From assembly GCA_947561395.2 (NCBI GenBank), contig OX387184.1, positions 43,204,766 through 43,268,765 of the forward strand: a DNA stretch of 64,000 nucleotides, written 5' to 3'. This document shows positions 1-8,978 of the stretch, one piece after another; positions within the stretch are counted from its first letter, which is position 1; every line of letters starts with the position of its first letter. A program made the translations under genes and the position numbers. The DNA is from Buxus sempervirens (taxonomy: Eukaryota; Streptophyta; Magnoliopsida; Buxales; Buxaceae). The notes under the pieces were generated by a model. The model was given only the letters and a program-made list of their open reading frames with translations. It searched no databases and was not told where the DNA came from.

Positions 1-300
1 TTAGGTTATCTTCCCTTGTTGCCCTAGGGTAGCTAAAATAGATCAGTTAGTCCAAATCCAATCAAATAGATCAGTCTTCAAATTCATTAAGGTTCTCTTC
101 CCTTGTTACCTACGGGTAGCTAAAATAGATAAATCTTCAAGTTCATTAAGGTTCTCTTCCCTTGTTACCTACGGGTAGCTAAAATAGATCAGTTACTCCA
201 AAATCAGGTTCTCTTCTCTTGCTAAATGGCTAAAATAGATCAGTGATTTAGGGTTCTCTTCCCCAGTTGCTCAAGTACGACTAAAGTAGACCATTTAGTC
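1..300 (+). repeat. Degenerate tandem repeat in the leader of element A
   Basis: A unit containing TTCTCTTCCCTTGTTACC followed by GGGTAGCTAAAATAGATC recurs near 4, 89, 147, 207 and 252. Spacing is irregular (roughly 45-85 bp) and the later copies are degraded. It sits upstream of a pyrimidine-rich splice-acceptor-like site and the gag start, so it belongs to the untranslated leader. No coding potential is visible. Confidence 0.7.
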
Positions 301-403
301 AAAGTGTATAAAACAAAAAAAAGTAAAAAACAAAAAAAAAATCATCATCATCATCACCTCTATGTAGGCTGACATTCCATATCATGTACTCTGCCTTCTA
401 ATG

Positions 404-420
404 TTTATCTCTCCTTTCAG
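404..420 (+). promoter_or_regulatory. Candidate 3' splice site just upstream of gag (element A)
   Basis: A pyrimidine tract ending TCTCTCCTTTCAG lies 20 bases before the gag ATG at 441. Element Z has the same arrangement (acceptor at 62197, gag ATG at 62251). The LTRs of this superfamily carry an AG|GT donor downstream of the TATA box, so a leader intron is plausible. This is inferred from sequence only. Confidence 0.45.
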
Positions 421-440
421 GAACCCTGTCAGCAATCAAC

Positions 441-968
441 ATGGATAGTACTTCAGGGATAATTCATGTGGTGCGCGAGATAGTGGACCTTTTCTGTATT
501 TTATGGCAAGCAATACAGGACAAAGAAGAAGCGTGGAATAAACGCTGGGAAGCACAGAGGGAAGAAATTTTTGAGCTGCAATCTCGAATAAGGGATTTGG
601 AGAGAGAGATTAAAAGCTTGAAGATAGAAGTATTCCAGGGCAATCAGGAAGCGATCCTCCCCTCTGCCAACAATGGTGCACCCCGCCTCAGGAGGCGCCT
701 CACCAAGGAAGAAAGAAGGAACCGTGAGTTTACGCGGCTTCCATGCACCTAGGCGGAATTGTTGCCTTCCTTGTTGCAAGAAGGACACCTAAAGCAGGCT
801 CCACCAAATCCAAAGGCACCAGCAAGTCGAGGGTATGACCCGTCCAAGACATGCAGTTACCACAAAGGAGCTCCGGGGCATGATACTGAAGAATGCTAGG
901 GTCTTCGCCATGCAATCCAAGACCTTTTTGACGCTGGGGAGCTCAGGACTGATCCTCCATGGGGTTAA
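441..968 (+). pseudogene. Truncated gag relic: coiled coil plus CHHC knuckle, capsid core missing
   Basis: One frame runs from ATG 441 to TAA 968, interrupted by two TAG codons (750-752 and about 897). Residues 1-75 are charged and predicted coiled coil (a run of E, R and K heptads). The C-terminal part has the Tat gag tail: an AELLPSLL-type segment, then a CX2HX5HX4C knuckle with the same spacing as in elements H and Z, then IQDLFDAGEL. The central capsid domain of about 200 residues that is present in Z gag is absent. The first stop looks like CAG to TAG and the second like TGG to TAG. The product would be an RNA-binding mini-gag at best. It is now dead unless it is read through. Confidence 0.7.
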
Positions 969-3152
969 GAAAAATCTCTCGGGATATACAACTGAACTTC
1001 AAGAACACGGATCCACATCAGCCACCCTTTTGCACAATTGCTGTTCTGTTTTGCTTTCTTTTCTTTTAAATTCTAAACTGGATAGCATGTTTCTTTTTCT
1101 GCAAGCTTATAAAAATATTTTGGGAAATCACTGAAGCGTTGGACCACACCAAGGCATGACCATAATCTCGGGACAAACCTGAACAATCGAATTTGACGAG
1201 TGAAATGTGCCAAGAAGCACAAACCGCGCGAGTCTCAATATAGCCAAGAGGTCCCCCCAGCATCCCGTTTGGAACCCACCTTGCCAAACACAGGGGCAAG
1301 TGATGATATGAGAGAAGAAAAAGAGAGAGAGAGAGAGCAAGGTGCCCATACCGGTCTCGGGCCACTGACATGATCTAGGATCAATGAACCCAATGAAATG
1401 ATGAGAGGCCATTTTTGGCTGAGATACCTCAAATGGATGCCGCAAGTCAAACGTGTTGAGCTTGATCGTCTCATTTTTAACCCACGTTATGTCTAGCCAC
1501 CCCGAATTGGGGCAAAGTCAAAAAGCAAAGAAAAAAGCAAGCAAACAAAATGAACAAAGAAGAAAATGGTTCTTGAGCTAGTTAATCGTGCAAAAATAAT
1601 TAAGTGTTACATTCTCTGTGAAAGGACGAAAGGCCATCCTTGATCTTTTCCAAAAATCATCTGACACAAGATGAAACCCTAGCAAAACACTTTGAGCCTA
1701 ACAATTCCTTCATTGAACCTACCATGTCTTGTCTTCAAAACTGGGGCATAAAGCTTCATGCGGTCGGAGACACAAAAAGGATGAAGGTGAAGATAGGGCA
1801 AAGCGAAAAACACCCTCAGAACAAAGGGGGCAAAAAAGGAGGGATGAGGAGAACCCTAGAAAACAGAAAAGACTGGGGCAATCCCTTGAAAGAAAGGAAG
1901 AGAAGGAAAAAAGAAAAAAAGAAAAGGAAAAGTTATGGCAAACCCCGAAGGCAAGGGCCAAAAGTTGGGGCAAAAGAAAAAAGGGGGAACCTGAGACGAA
2001 AAGAAGAGAAAGAAAAAACAAAGATGGAAGAAAGAGAAAGGAACTACAAATTAAAGTTGGACACAGAGTTGGGGGAGCCGAAGACGAAGCAAGCCCTAAC
2101 AAGGAAAGTGGACAGGACATGGCCTTTAACCCGTGCATTAATTTCGAGCCTTCATATCATTTCTTCTGGACCCTTGAGCCCAGCCTACGTTTCGTCCTAC
2201 TGTGAAGCCCTTTCTGATTACAGGGAATGTAACATTTAATCTTGGACAAACTGACAATGACAGAACAAAAAAAGGGGGGGGGGGGGAAACAGAGAAGTGC
2301 TTTGGCTAGACATAATGGTCACCCATAGAGTGAAGTTATATAGGGTTTGAGCCTGTGTATTCTTCATTTCTAAACCCTGGAACCAAGGCCTACATTTCGT
2401 CCTAAGGATAAGTTCTCTCTGATCATTGTGTCACGATCCATGGAAATTGTTAGGGCCCTTGGACTGGGCAAGGCACTGAACCCGAATAAGAGAACCAATG
2501 AGAGAAAAACCATTTCACAACCCAACAATGGCAGGGAGAGAAATACAAAAAAAAGAAAGAAAATCAAAGAGAAGCCAAGATGAGGCAGTGCCAAAGAAAC
2601 CCCCCTGAACCAAAACGATTCCCCTCATTTCAACCTGGGGCATGCCCTTGAAGGCCGAAATGTTGAGACACTTGCAGGAACTGCCGAGAGGCACATTTTC
2701 CTAAGTCTAACTGAGAATGACAGGTAACCAACCCAAAGGTTACTGGTCTTGCCACGGACCCACTTCAAAGGGAAAAATCCGAGCATTCGGTGAATTCCCA
2801 AAAGACATCAACCAAAGAGAGACTGCTTGAATTCGCACATAATCTTGAAAAAAAAAATCTAGTTGACTAAATTCCACTTGGACTTTTGCAGGTACTGACA
2901 AAACCTGAGACATATAGGAAAAGTCATCACAGTGTATTCACAAATTGGTTGACAGAATCTGGTGAAGCCAAAGCCGCTGACAGATGAGTCAGAGATGGGT
3001 AGAGGCAGTTTCAGATACAACCAAGACAAAGAAAGAAATGAGCAAAGATGTAAGGGGCAAAACGTCTCCCAATACCAAGAGATAAGGTAGCCTTGGAAGC
3101 AAAGTGGCTCCACAAAATCAAATGAGATGTTTCCATCTCTGGGAAAGATAGA
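969..3152. other. Non-coding interior of element A with duplicated 3'-region modules
   Basis: No credible gene is present. Purine-rich stretches give lysine/glutamate-rich ORFs (for example 1640-2239) with no family resemblance. Blocks at about 1625-1760, 2140-2220 and 2376-2430 are diverged copies of segments found again at 3313-3430 and 3660-3760. Shared words include GGCCATCCTTGA, TTTTGAGCC and CCTACGTTTCGTCCTA. The pol region has therefore been replaced by duplicated 3' untranslated sequence. A (GA)n microsatellite lies at 1322-1337 and a run of 13 G at about 2274. Confidence 0.6.
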
Positions 3153-3293
3153 GGGAAATTCAAGCCAAACTACGAAGGGCCGTGCGTAGTCCACAAAGTT
3201 CTGTCTAGAGGAGCACTCATCTTACAAGAAATGGACGGGGCAATTTTTCCTGAGCCGATAAATGCAGACGCAGTCAAACTATACTACGCTTAA
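3153..3293 (+). pseudogene. C-terminal tail of integrase (element A)
   Basis: A 47-codon open segment ends at TAA 3291-3293. It matches the integrase tail of element H at about 41464-41577: a GKFKPNYEGP motif, then VVHKVLSRGA and INADAVKLYY. This is the small DNA-binding end of Tat integrases. The rest of the enzyme is deleted. A keeps an intact final reading frame where H has lost one T and stops early. Confidence 0.75.
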
Positions 3294-5452
3294 GATCATT
3301 CTGATTGAGAAATGAAGAGAGGCCATCCTTGACTCTCCTTAGATTGTAAATCCTTCCAAATGCCTAAATTCTCCCCCTAGTTAAACAATTTTGAGCCTTA
3401 AAATTATTTCAACCCATTGCAAGTGTTCTAAACAAAAAAAGAGGGCCTTCCTGGCAAAGCAAAAAAAGAAACAGGGCACCCTTGCCCAGAAAAACCTCAA
3501 AAAGAGAAGAAAGTGCAATAGAAAAAGAAAAGAAAAGAAAAAGAAGAGAAAGAAAAAGAGAAAATGGGAAATGTTTACCCAACAAAAATAGAGATACAAA
3601 TAAGCCAGGATGTAAGTCCCAAAAACAATAAAAGTAGCACACTTTGCAAACACAAATAATTAAGCTTTTTCGAGCCATCTATCCTTTCTTTCATAAACAA
3701 GACCCAGCCTACGTTTCGTCCTATCTCTAAGACCTCTCGGATCCCAAAAAGAATGATCAGGGCAAACAGTTAGGTCTGCGTTCATCAGCAATGACGGAAT
3801 TCGGAGCTTCCTAGAAAGGCTAGACACAGTGAAAACCCGAAAAAAGGGCGTTGTGTGGTTAGTCACCCAAAAAAAAAAAAAAACCTGAGCACATCTGGTC
3901 TAAGCAAAGCAAGGTACAGAGAAGAGCAGTGACAGTGGCAGGAAATAAACTGAGAAAGAGTAAACAGATCTAAGGGGTCCGAACCGGCAGGTTGCGCCCG
4001 AGTCGAAGACTCCACAGTGGCCTACGATGACAATGCTATGAAAAATACCAAGCACTCCAAGTCCCGTCTGACCTCGGAAAATTTCTTTGATATTGCAAAC
4101 ACAGGCACACACTGACACACCTGTTTTCTCTATAATTGTTCTGCTTAACTGTTTTGAGCTCCACATTGGGCTACTAACCTGAGTTGATAGTCTCTTAACC
4201 TTGGCAAAGGCCGCTTCTAGCTGCAATGGGCAAAATGCTCAGAGCAAGAAAAGAATAAAAGAAGTGTTTTGCATTCCCCAGCTATTCCACGGCTAACATG
4301 TTGTCTTTTCCTGCCTTCACAGGTACAGCGAAAGTGGGATGACGAACGTCTTCTCCAAAATCCCTAGTGGAGTTCTTTCAGTAAACGGAGAATAACAACC
4401 TCCAAAATCCCCAGGGGGAGGCCTTAAGCAAACCAGGGACGACACCCTTACATCCCCAGTAGAGTCCTCTCAAGCAATAAGAGAGTGATACCTAATGACA
4501 TAGACTTCTCAAGCCTCGCCCAGTCTGAAGAGGCCGGCTTTGCGAAGAAGAGCAAAAAGAAGACAAACAAGCTCGCATCAATCCCTGGTGGAGTCTCTCG
4601 CGCTCAACAAGAGCGCAGACAAGCATGAAGGACTCGCACCCAAGTGGAAGGAAATGCTTTACAAAGAAATAATCACAGCGTGAGGAATCCCCACTTATCC
4701 CCAGTGGAGCATCCTTCCCCAGGGAACTCCCACGCTTGTCACTAACAAGGCTCGACCCGAAAGAAGAGGCAATAAGAAAAGAGATTCCTACCCAATCCCC
4801 AGCAATAGTCACTCCAAGCTAGGGAGCCTCTACAAAAGGGAAAGCCAACCAGAAAGCGCTGCAGAAGAAGGAATGACAAGACATGAAGAAGAATGAGCAT
4901 AAATAAGGATATCATCGGGCAAGATGGCCCCTTTTGTAATTTTTGATTTCACACTTTTGTAAATAGAGTAGAGCAGGTGTGTGGGCTCCGTTGAGGCACT
5001 GGACAGCGCTGGAAGCACCTCCTCACCAACAGCAGCTCCTCCTCCACTCTTCCTTCCTCCTTTCTCCATTCGGTCCACATCTGAACCCAACCCTTGGCCA
5101 CCAAATCCTAATTAAAAAAAAAACGAAGAAGAGAGAAGAAGAAAAAGCAAGCAAGCTTCAAGTAAAAGACACAAAATGGATCAGAAGTCTGAAGTCACCT
5201 AAAAGCTTTAATGGAACAAACAAGAAGAAAAGAATATTGTCAAGTGTCTTGCATCAACGCCGAAACAGGTTGGCGAGCTCAAGTCCAATCTAATCTCTTT
5301 CAAACTTAAACTAAAATGCTGAAGAGTTGCCCTACAAAAACCCGAAAAGCAAAGGGTAAGGAAACTCTGAAACCAGGAAGTGACGCCACATCATTGGCCG
5401 CTTCCTCTCAAAATGAAAACTTCAAAGGACTAAGCTCGTCGACCATGTCGAC
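3294..5452 (+). other. 3' non-coding region of element A with tRNA-Arg-like motif repeats
   Basis: About 2.2 kb lie between the integrase stop and the polypurine tract, collinear with 41578-43774 of element H. An A/G-rich block (3425-3590) gives a spurious lysine-rich ORF. From 4360 to 4810 a motif close to ATCCCCAGTGGAGTC appears six times (4360, 4407, 4452, 4581, 4697, 4795) in varied context. That motif is the sequence I recall for the 3' end of plant tRNA-Arg and is complementary to the primer site of this lineage. No gene is visible. Confidence 0.65.
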
Positions 5453-5465
5453 AGAGAGGGGCAGC
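5453..5465 (+). other. Polypurine tract of element A
   Basis: AGAGAGGGGCAGC directly precedes the LTR start TGTAAGCACC. The same tract precedes the 3' LTR of element H (43775-43787). It is the plus-strand priming site expected in an LTR retrotransposon. Confidence 0.8.
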
Positions 5466-5590
5466 TGTAAGCACCTCATTTTTGCGCTCCCATAAAAACC
5501 AGAAATGCAAACCCTGGACAGAAAGTCAAACCCTAAGGGGTGAAAAGTTGACTTTTTGATCAGGTGAAAATTGGCCACCTCGCTTTATGC

Positions 5591-6185
5591 CATTGGATAG
5601 AGAATCTCGACACGGTTCCAACGCAACTGAGTTTGCAGGAATCGGAGTCCGGATGAAGGTTCTGCGGGCGGTCAAACTTGAGCAGAGCCAAGAGTTGACT
5701 TTCTGCTAAAATCCGATCCAGAGCCCTACCCCTAGGTCATTGGATAGAGAATCTCGACACGGTTCCAACGCAACTGAGTTTGCAGGAATCGGGGTCCGGA
5801 GAAAGGTTCTGCGGGCGGTCAAACTTGAGCAGAGCCAAAAGTTGACTTTCTGATAAAATCAGATCCAGAGGCCTACCCCTAGGTCATTGGACAGAGAATC
5901 TCGACACGGTTCCAACGCAACTGAGTTTGCAGGAATCGGAGTCCGGATAAAGGTTCTGCGGGAGGTCAAACTTGAGCAGAGCCAAAAGTTGACTTTCTGT
6001 TAAAATCCGATCCAGAGGCCTACCCCTAGGTCATTGGACAGAGAATCTCGACACGGTTCCAACGCAACTGAGTTTGCAGGAATCGGAGTCCGGATAAAGG
6101 TTCTGTGGGTGGTCAAACTTGAGTAGAGCCAAAAGTTGGCTTTCTGCTAAAATCCGATCCAGAGGCCTACCCCTAGGTCATGGGA
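5591..6185 (+). repeat. 147-bp tandem repeat, four units, in the LTR of A
   Basis: The anchor CATTGGATAGAGAATC begins at 5591, 5738, 5885 and 6032, with a diverged fifth start at 6179. Each step is exactly 147 bp. Units differ by a few substitutions and no indels. Other LTR copies (for example G at 27907 and 28054) hold a single unit of the same length, so A has an amplification of an ancestral 147-bp segment. Confidence 0.85.
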
Positions 6186-6530
6186 TAGAGGGCTCCGATA
6201 TGAGTCTAACGCCACTAAGTTTGCCCAGATCGGAGCCTGGATGAAGAAAATATGAGCTGACAAAATTCCCGAGTAGCAAAATCGGCAAACTGCGCACGTG
6301 GCGAGTGGCGCAGGAAAATATCTCGGGGCTCAAATCCGTAAATATCCAAAAATTCAAAAGATCCCAGGGATCAATCTGAAAATCTTTGAAAATATCTGAA
6401 TAAAATAATATTAAATCCAAATATCCCAGGGATTATATCTTAATTTCCGGATTTTTTAGACAAACGAGCGGCCGCATTAAATGTTTTTTGATCATTTGGT
6501 CGCTCTCGCAAATGTGGCAAACGGGTATGC

Positions 6531-6598
6531 GCTCAGCTCAAGCTGAGCGGATCCCATTTTTTAGGTGAGCGGATCCCCTTTTTCCTCGCCTATTTAAA
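6531..6598 (+). promoter_or_regulatory. Core promoter of A: perfect palindrome then TATA box
   Basis: GCTCAGCT-CA-AGCTGAGC (6531-6548) is an 8-bp perfect inverted repeat. It is followed by two copies of a GAGCGGATCCC word and the TATA-like TATTTAAA at 6591-6598. The splice-donor-like site at 6856/6857 lies downstream, in the presumed transcribed part. Confidence 0.55.
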
Positions 6599-7260
6599 CC
6601 GCGCGAAGCTTCATTACCGAGGGTTCAAAAAATTTTGGTTGGAGGTTTTCGAGCTTGGTTCTTTCTGGGTTGGCACGACTCTGCCGGATTTCATTTCCCT
6701 CTTCCCCACTCTACCTGGTTCGAGACCCCGCCCCTTCTCTTCCTCTTCTTCCTCATCAAACCCGAAGAAGAGCTTGCTGCGGGCGTGGAGAGGTGCTGCC
6801 CGGACAGTTGCTCGAGATCCAAGGTCCATCACACCCTGCAAAAGATTGAAACCCAGGTAATGTTCCCGACCACTCTTTTGTTCAGAATATAAGCTCATTT
6901 CAAGCATAGCATGTCACGAGGTTTTCTCTTCTACCATTTTGCTTACTAATACTGCTTGTGTGATTCGAAGGGGAGCATGTTCCTCGTGGTCATTTCATCT
7001 CGTGTACCCCATTATAAACCCCCTTTTCCCTTCTTTGTTAATTTGTTGAAGTGTGATTTTGGGGTTCGGATTCTCGCGAAGAGATTTGAGTCGCGAGCAT
7101 AAGTTAGGTTAGATTAACCTCGAAGTATGTTTAAGTGTCTCTTGGGAGTCTGGGGATCCCCAGAGAATGATTACAGAGCTTAAAAACCATTAAAAATTGA
7201 GTACAGAGCTTAAAAACCATTAAAAATGGAGTTCAGGCAAAAAAACAGAAAATCAGGGTA

Positions 7261-7452
7261 TATGCGCTCACTTCATTTTTGGATGCGCTCAGCTCGCGCT
7301 CACTTAATTTTGGATGCGCTCAGCTCGCGCTCACTTAAATTTTGGATGCGCTCAGCTCGCGCTCACTTAGTTTTGGATGCGCTCAGCTCGCACTCACTTA
7401 ATTTTTGACGCGCTCAGCTCGCACCCACTTCATTTTTGGGTGCGCCCACTTC
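7261..7452 (+). repeat. GC-rich array of about 31 bp units (GCGCTCAGCTCGCGCTCACTT)
   Basis: Five to six imperfect copies of ATGCGCTCAGCTCGCGC followed by TCACTTAATTTTGG. The GCGCTCA words are self-complementary with GTGAGCGC words elsewhere. Similar GCGC-rich words appear in unrelated LTRs in this window (X1, X2, X5) and in F. The short ORF at 7226-7408 merely reads through this repeat. Confidence 0.7.
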
Positions 7453-7562
7453 GCCCGCGGATCATTGTTTTGTGGTTTTTCGGTTCGCCCACCTCGCCGA
7501 CCTTGCGCCTAGTGTCTTAGGTCGGCGCATACCCCTAAAAAAGGCCGAATTGCCATATTTTT

Positions 7563-7897
7563 GATAAATCCCGAAAATGCCCTTTACCTTGAAAAATCCC
7601 GAAAATGCCATTTACCTTGAAAAATCCCGAAAATGCCCTTTACCTTAAAAAAATCTCGAAAATGCCATTTACCTTAAAAAAATCCCGAAAATGCCCTTTA
7701 CCTTAAAAAATTCCCTAAAATGCCCTTTACCTTAAAAAAAATCCCGAAAATGCCCTTTACCTTAAAAAAATCCCGAAAGTGCCCTTTACCTTAAAAAACC
7801 CCGAAAATGCCCTTTATCTTGAAAAATCCCGAAAATGCCCTTTATCTTGAAAAATCCCGAAAATGCCCTTTACCTTGAAAAATCCCGAAAAATCCCT
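7563..7897 (+). repeat. 27-29 bp tandem repeat, about 11 units, in the LTR of A
   Basis: Units read AAATCCCGAAAATGCC followed by CTTTACCTTGA. Length varies by one to two A residues between units. Copies are 85-100% alike by eye. The array ends at TCCCTCCCCTTGG. It has no unique spacers and no coding frame and is an LTR-internal minisatellite. Confidence 0.8.
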
Positions 7898-8079
7898 CCC
7901 CTTGGACCCAGTATAATGAGCCAGTTTCTCCTTGATAAATATCAATTTTGATATGTTTTTGTGATGTATATTCTGTAACTTTTGCTAGACATGGGTGGCA
8001 TTCCTAAACCGAACCAAATATGCCAATAGGGTTTCCGAGTCACCTGGAAACCCAACATGGGACTTGGACCCCGGTCCAA

Positions 8080-8640
8080 CTTGATTTCCAGTGGGCCTTC
8101 CAACGGGGCCCACTCGGCTCAATAAACATGTATGCATGCAACTTAATCAAGATAAGCAAAATTAATCGACTAAACCGGGCGGGCCAAACCTAAGGTGGTC
8201 CACTCGAACCGGACTTGTGAAATTGATGCATGAAATGTGTGGTTTGGCCGAGACTAAGGGCAAGGGCCCGCCAAAGCCCACGAAACAATCGAGTAAGGGT
8301 TCAAAACCCTAACCTCACATGACCTGGGCTTTCAAGCCCTAATCAAGACTACGGGCCCCAAGCCCAATGTCCCACCCATTTTTTGGAAACTTAAGAAAGA
8401 TAAATCCAATAAAAATACTTGGCCACCATGTGGGCCCACCTTAGGGGCCCACAAACCAATTCGGCCCACCTTTTCATGGAAAACACTTAAACTTCAAATC
8501 GGAACCTAAAGTAAAATCAATGCACTTAACCAAAACCCAAAGGGCCTCCTAGGATAGACCGAGGCCCACAAGGGTACATGGGCTTGCCTAAGCCCACCAA
8601 GGACACCGTGGGCCTTCCAACAGGGCCCACCCAACCAGAC
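8080..8640. promoter_or_regulatory. Dense cluster of TGGGCY / RGCCCA words in the conserved right part of the LTR
   Basis: At least ten TGGGCC, TGGGCT or reverse-complement words lie in about 550 bp (for example at 8089, 8106, 8430, 8447, 8463, 8563, 8608 and 8621). The same cluster recurs in B, C, F, G and H. TGGGCY is known as plant site II, bound by TCP factors. Whether it acts here is not shown. Its place downstream of the TATA box makes an enhancer or RNA-structure role equally possible. Confidence 0.35.
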
Positions 8641-8978
8641 TCAGATTACCGAATTAATCAAGATAAAAGCAATTAAAGGAACCCACACCACTCAGGTGGT
8701 CTCGCCAGACTTAACCAAATTGCATATCGGATTAGGAATCGGGTGAGACCAAAGTAAGCTGACTCAAACCAAGATAAACCTAAGGGACCCGTCACCCGAT
8801 GGGGTGGACCGGGGTGTCTACGGACTTCCCCGGACCGCAACCGAGACCCTACTTAGAATCTCAAAGCTGCAGACCAAAAGCCCTAATAGACAAGGTTAGG
8901 CACCCAGGTGTCCGCCTGCACCCCATCAGGCTTTGGCGACTCCGAATTTTCCCGTGCCGCGTTCCCGACGCGTGCACA

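Larger units (their letters stand above)
1..8978 (+). mobile_element. Element A: 3' part of a Tat-lineage Ty3/gypsy retrotransposon, internally deleted
   Basis: The left end lies outside the window. Visible in order are a gag remnant (441-968), a long non-coding stretch, the last 47 codons of integrase (3153-3293), a 2.2 kb 3' non-coding region, a polypurine tract and an LTR (5466-8978). Protease, reverse transcriptase and RNase H are missing between gag and the integrase tail, so this is a non-autonomous deletion derivative. The integrase tail and 3' region closely match those of element H (41455-43787). The LTR ends at GTGCACA. The next bases continue, on the minus strand, the ORF1/protease linker of element B, so A is inserted in B. 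The expected left-flank duplication (GCTGG) cannot be checked here. Confidence 0.85.
5466..8978 (+). mobile_element. 3' LTR of element A (Tat lineage, 3.5 kb)
   Basis: The LTR starts TGTAAGCACCTCA and ends CGCGTGCACA. Both ends match the other Tat LTRs here (B, F, G, H). The first kilobase and the last 900 bp are shared by all copies. The middle is private to A and contains a palindrome (6531-6548), a TATA box (6591), a splice-donor-like CAG|GTAATG (6856/6857), a GC-rich 31 bp array and a 27-29 bp array. It is followed directly by minus-strand ORF1/protease sequence of element B. Confidence 0.88.

Noticed and set aside
1640..2239. 199-codon lysine/glutamate-rich ORF, with an overlapping 158-codon frame
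   Set aside because: Purine-rich low-complexity DNA gives open K/E-rich frames. No domain is visible, it lies inside the non-coding part of element A, and an equivalent A/G block (3391-3591) behaves the same way.
5591..6185. Centromeric satellite
   Set aside because: Only four units, confined to one LTR, and the unit occurs singly in sister LTRs. It is an LTR-internal amplification.
7563..7897. CRISPR-like array
   Set aside because: Units follow one another without unique spacers, they lie inside a plant LTR, and no cas genes exist. It is a minisatellite.
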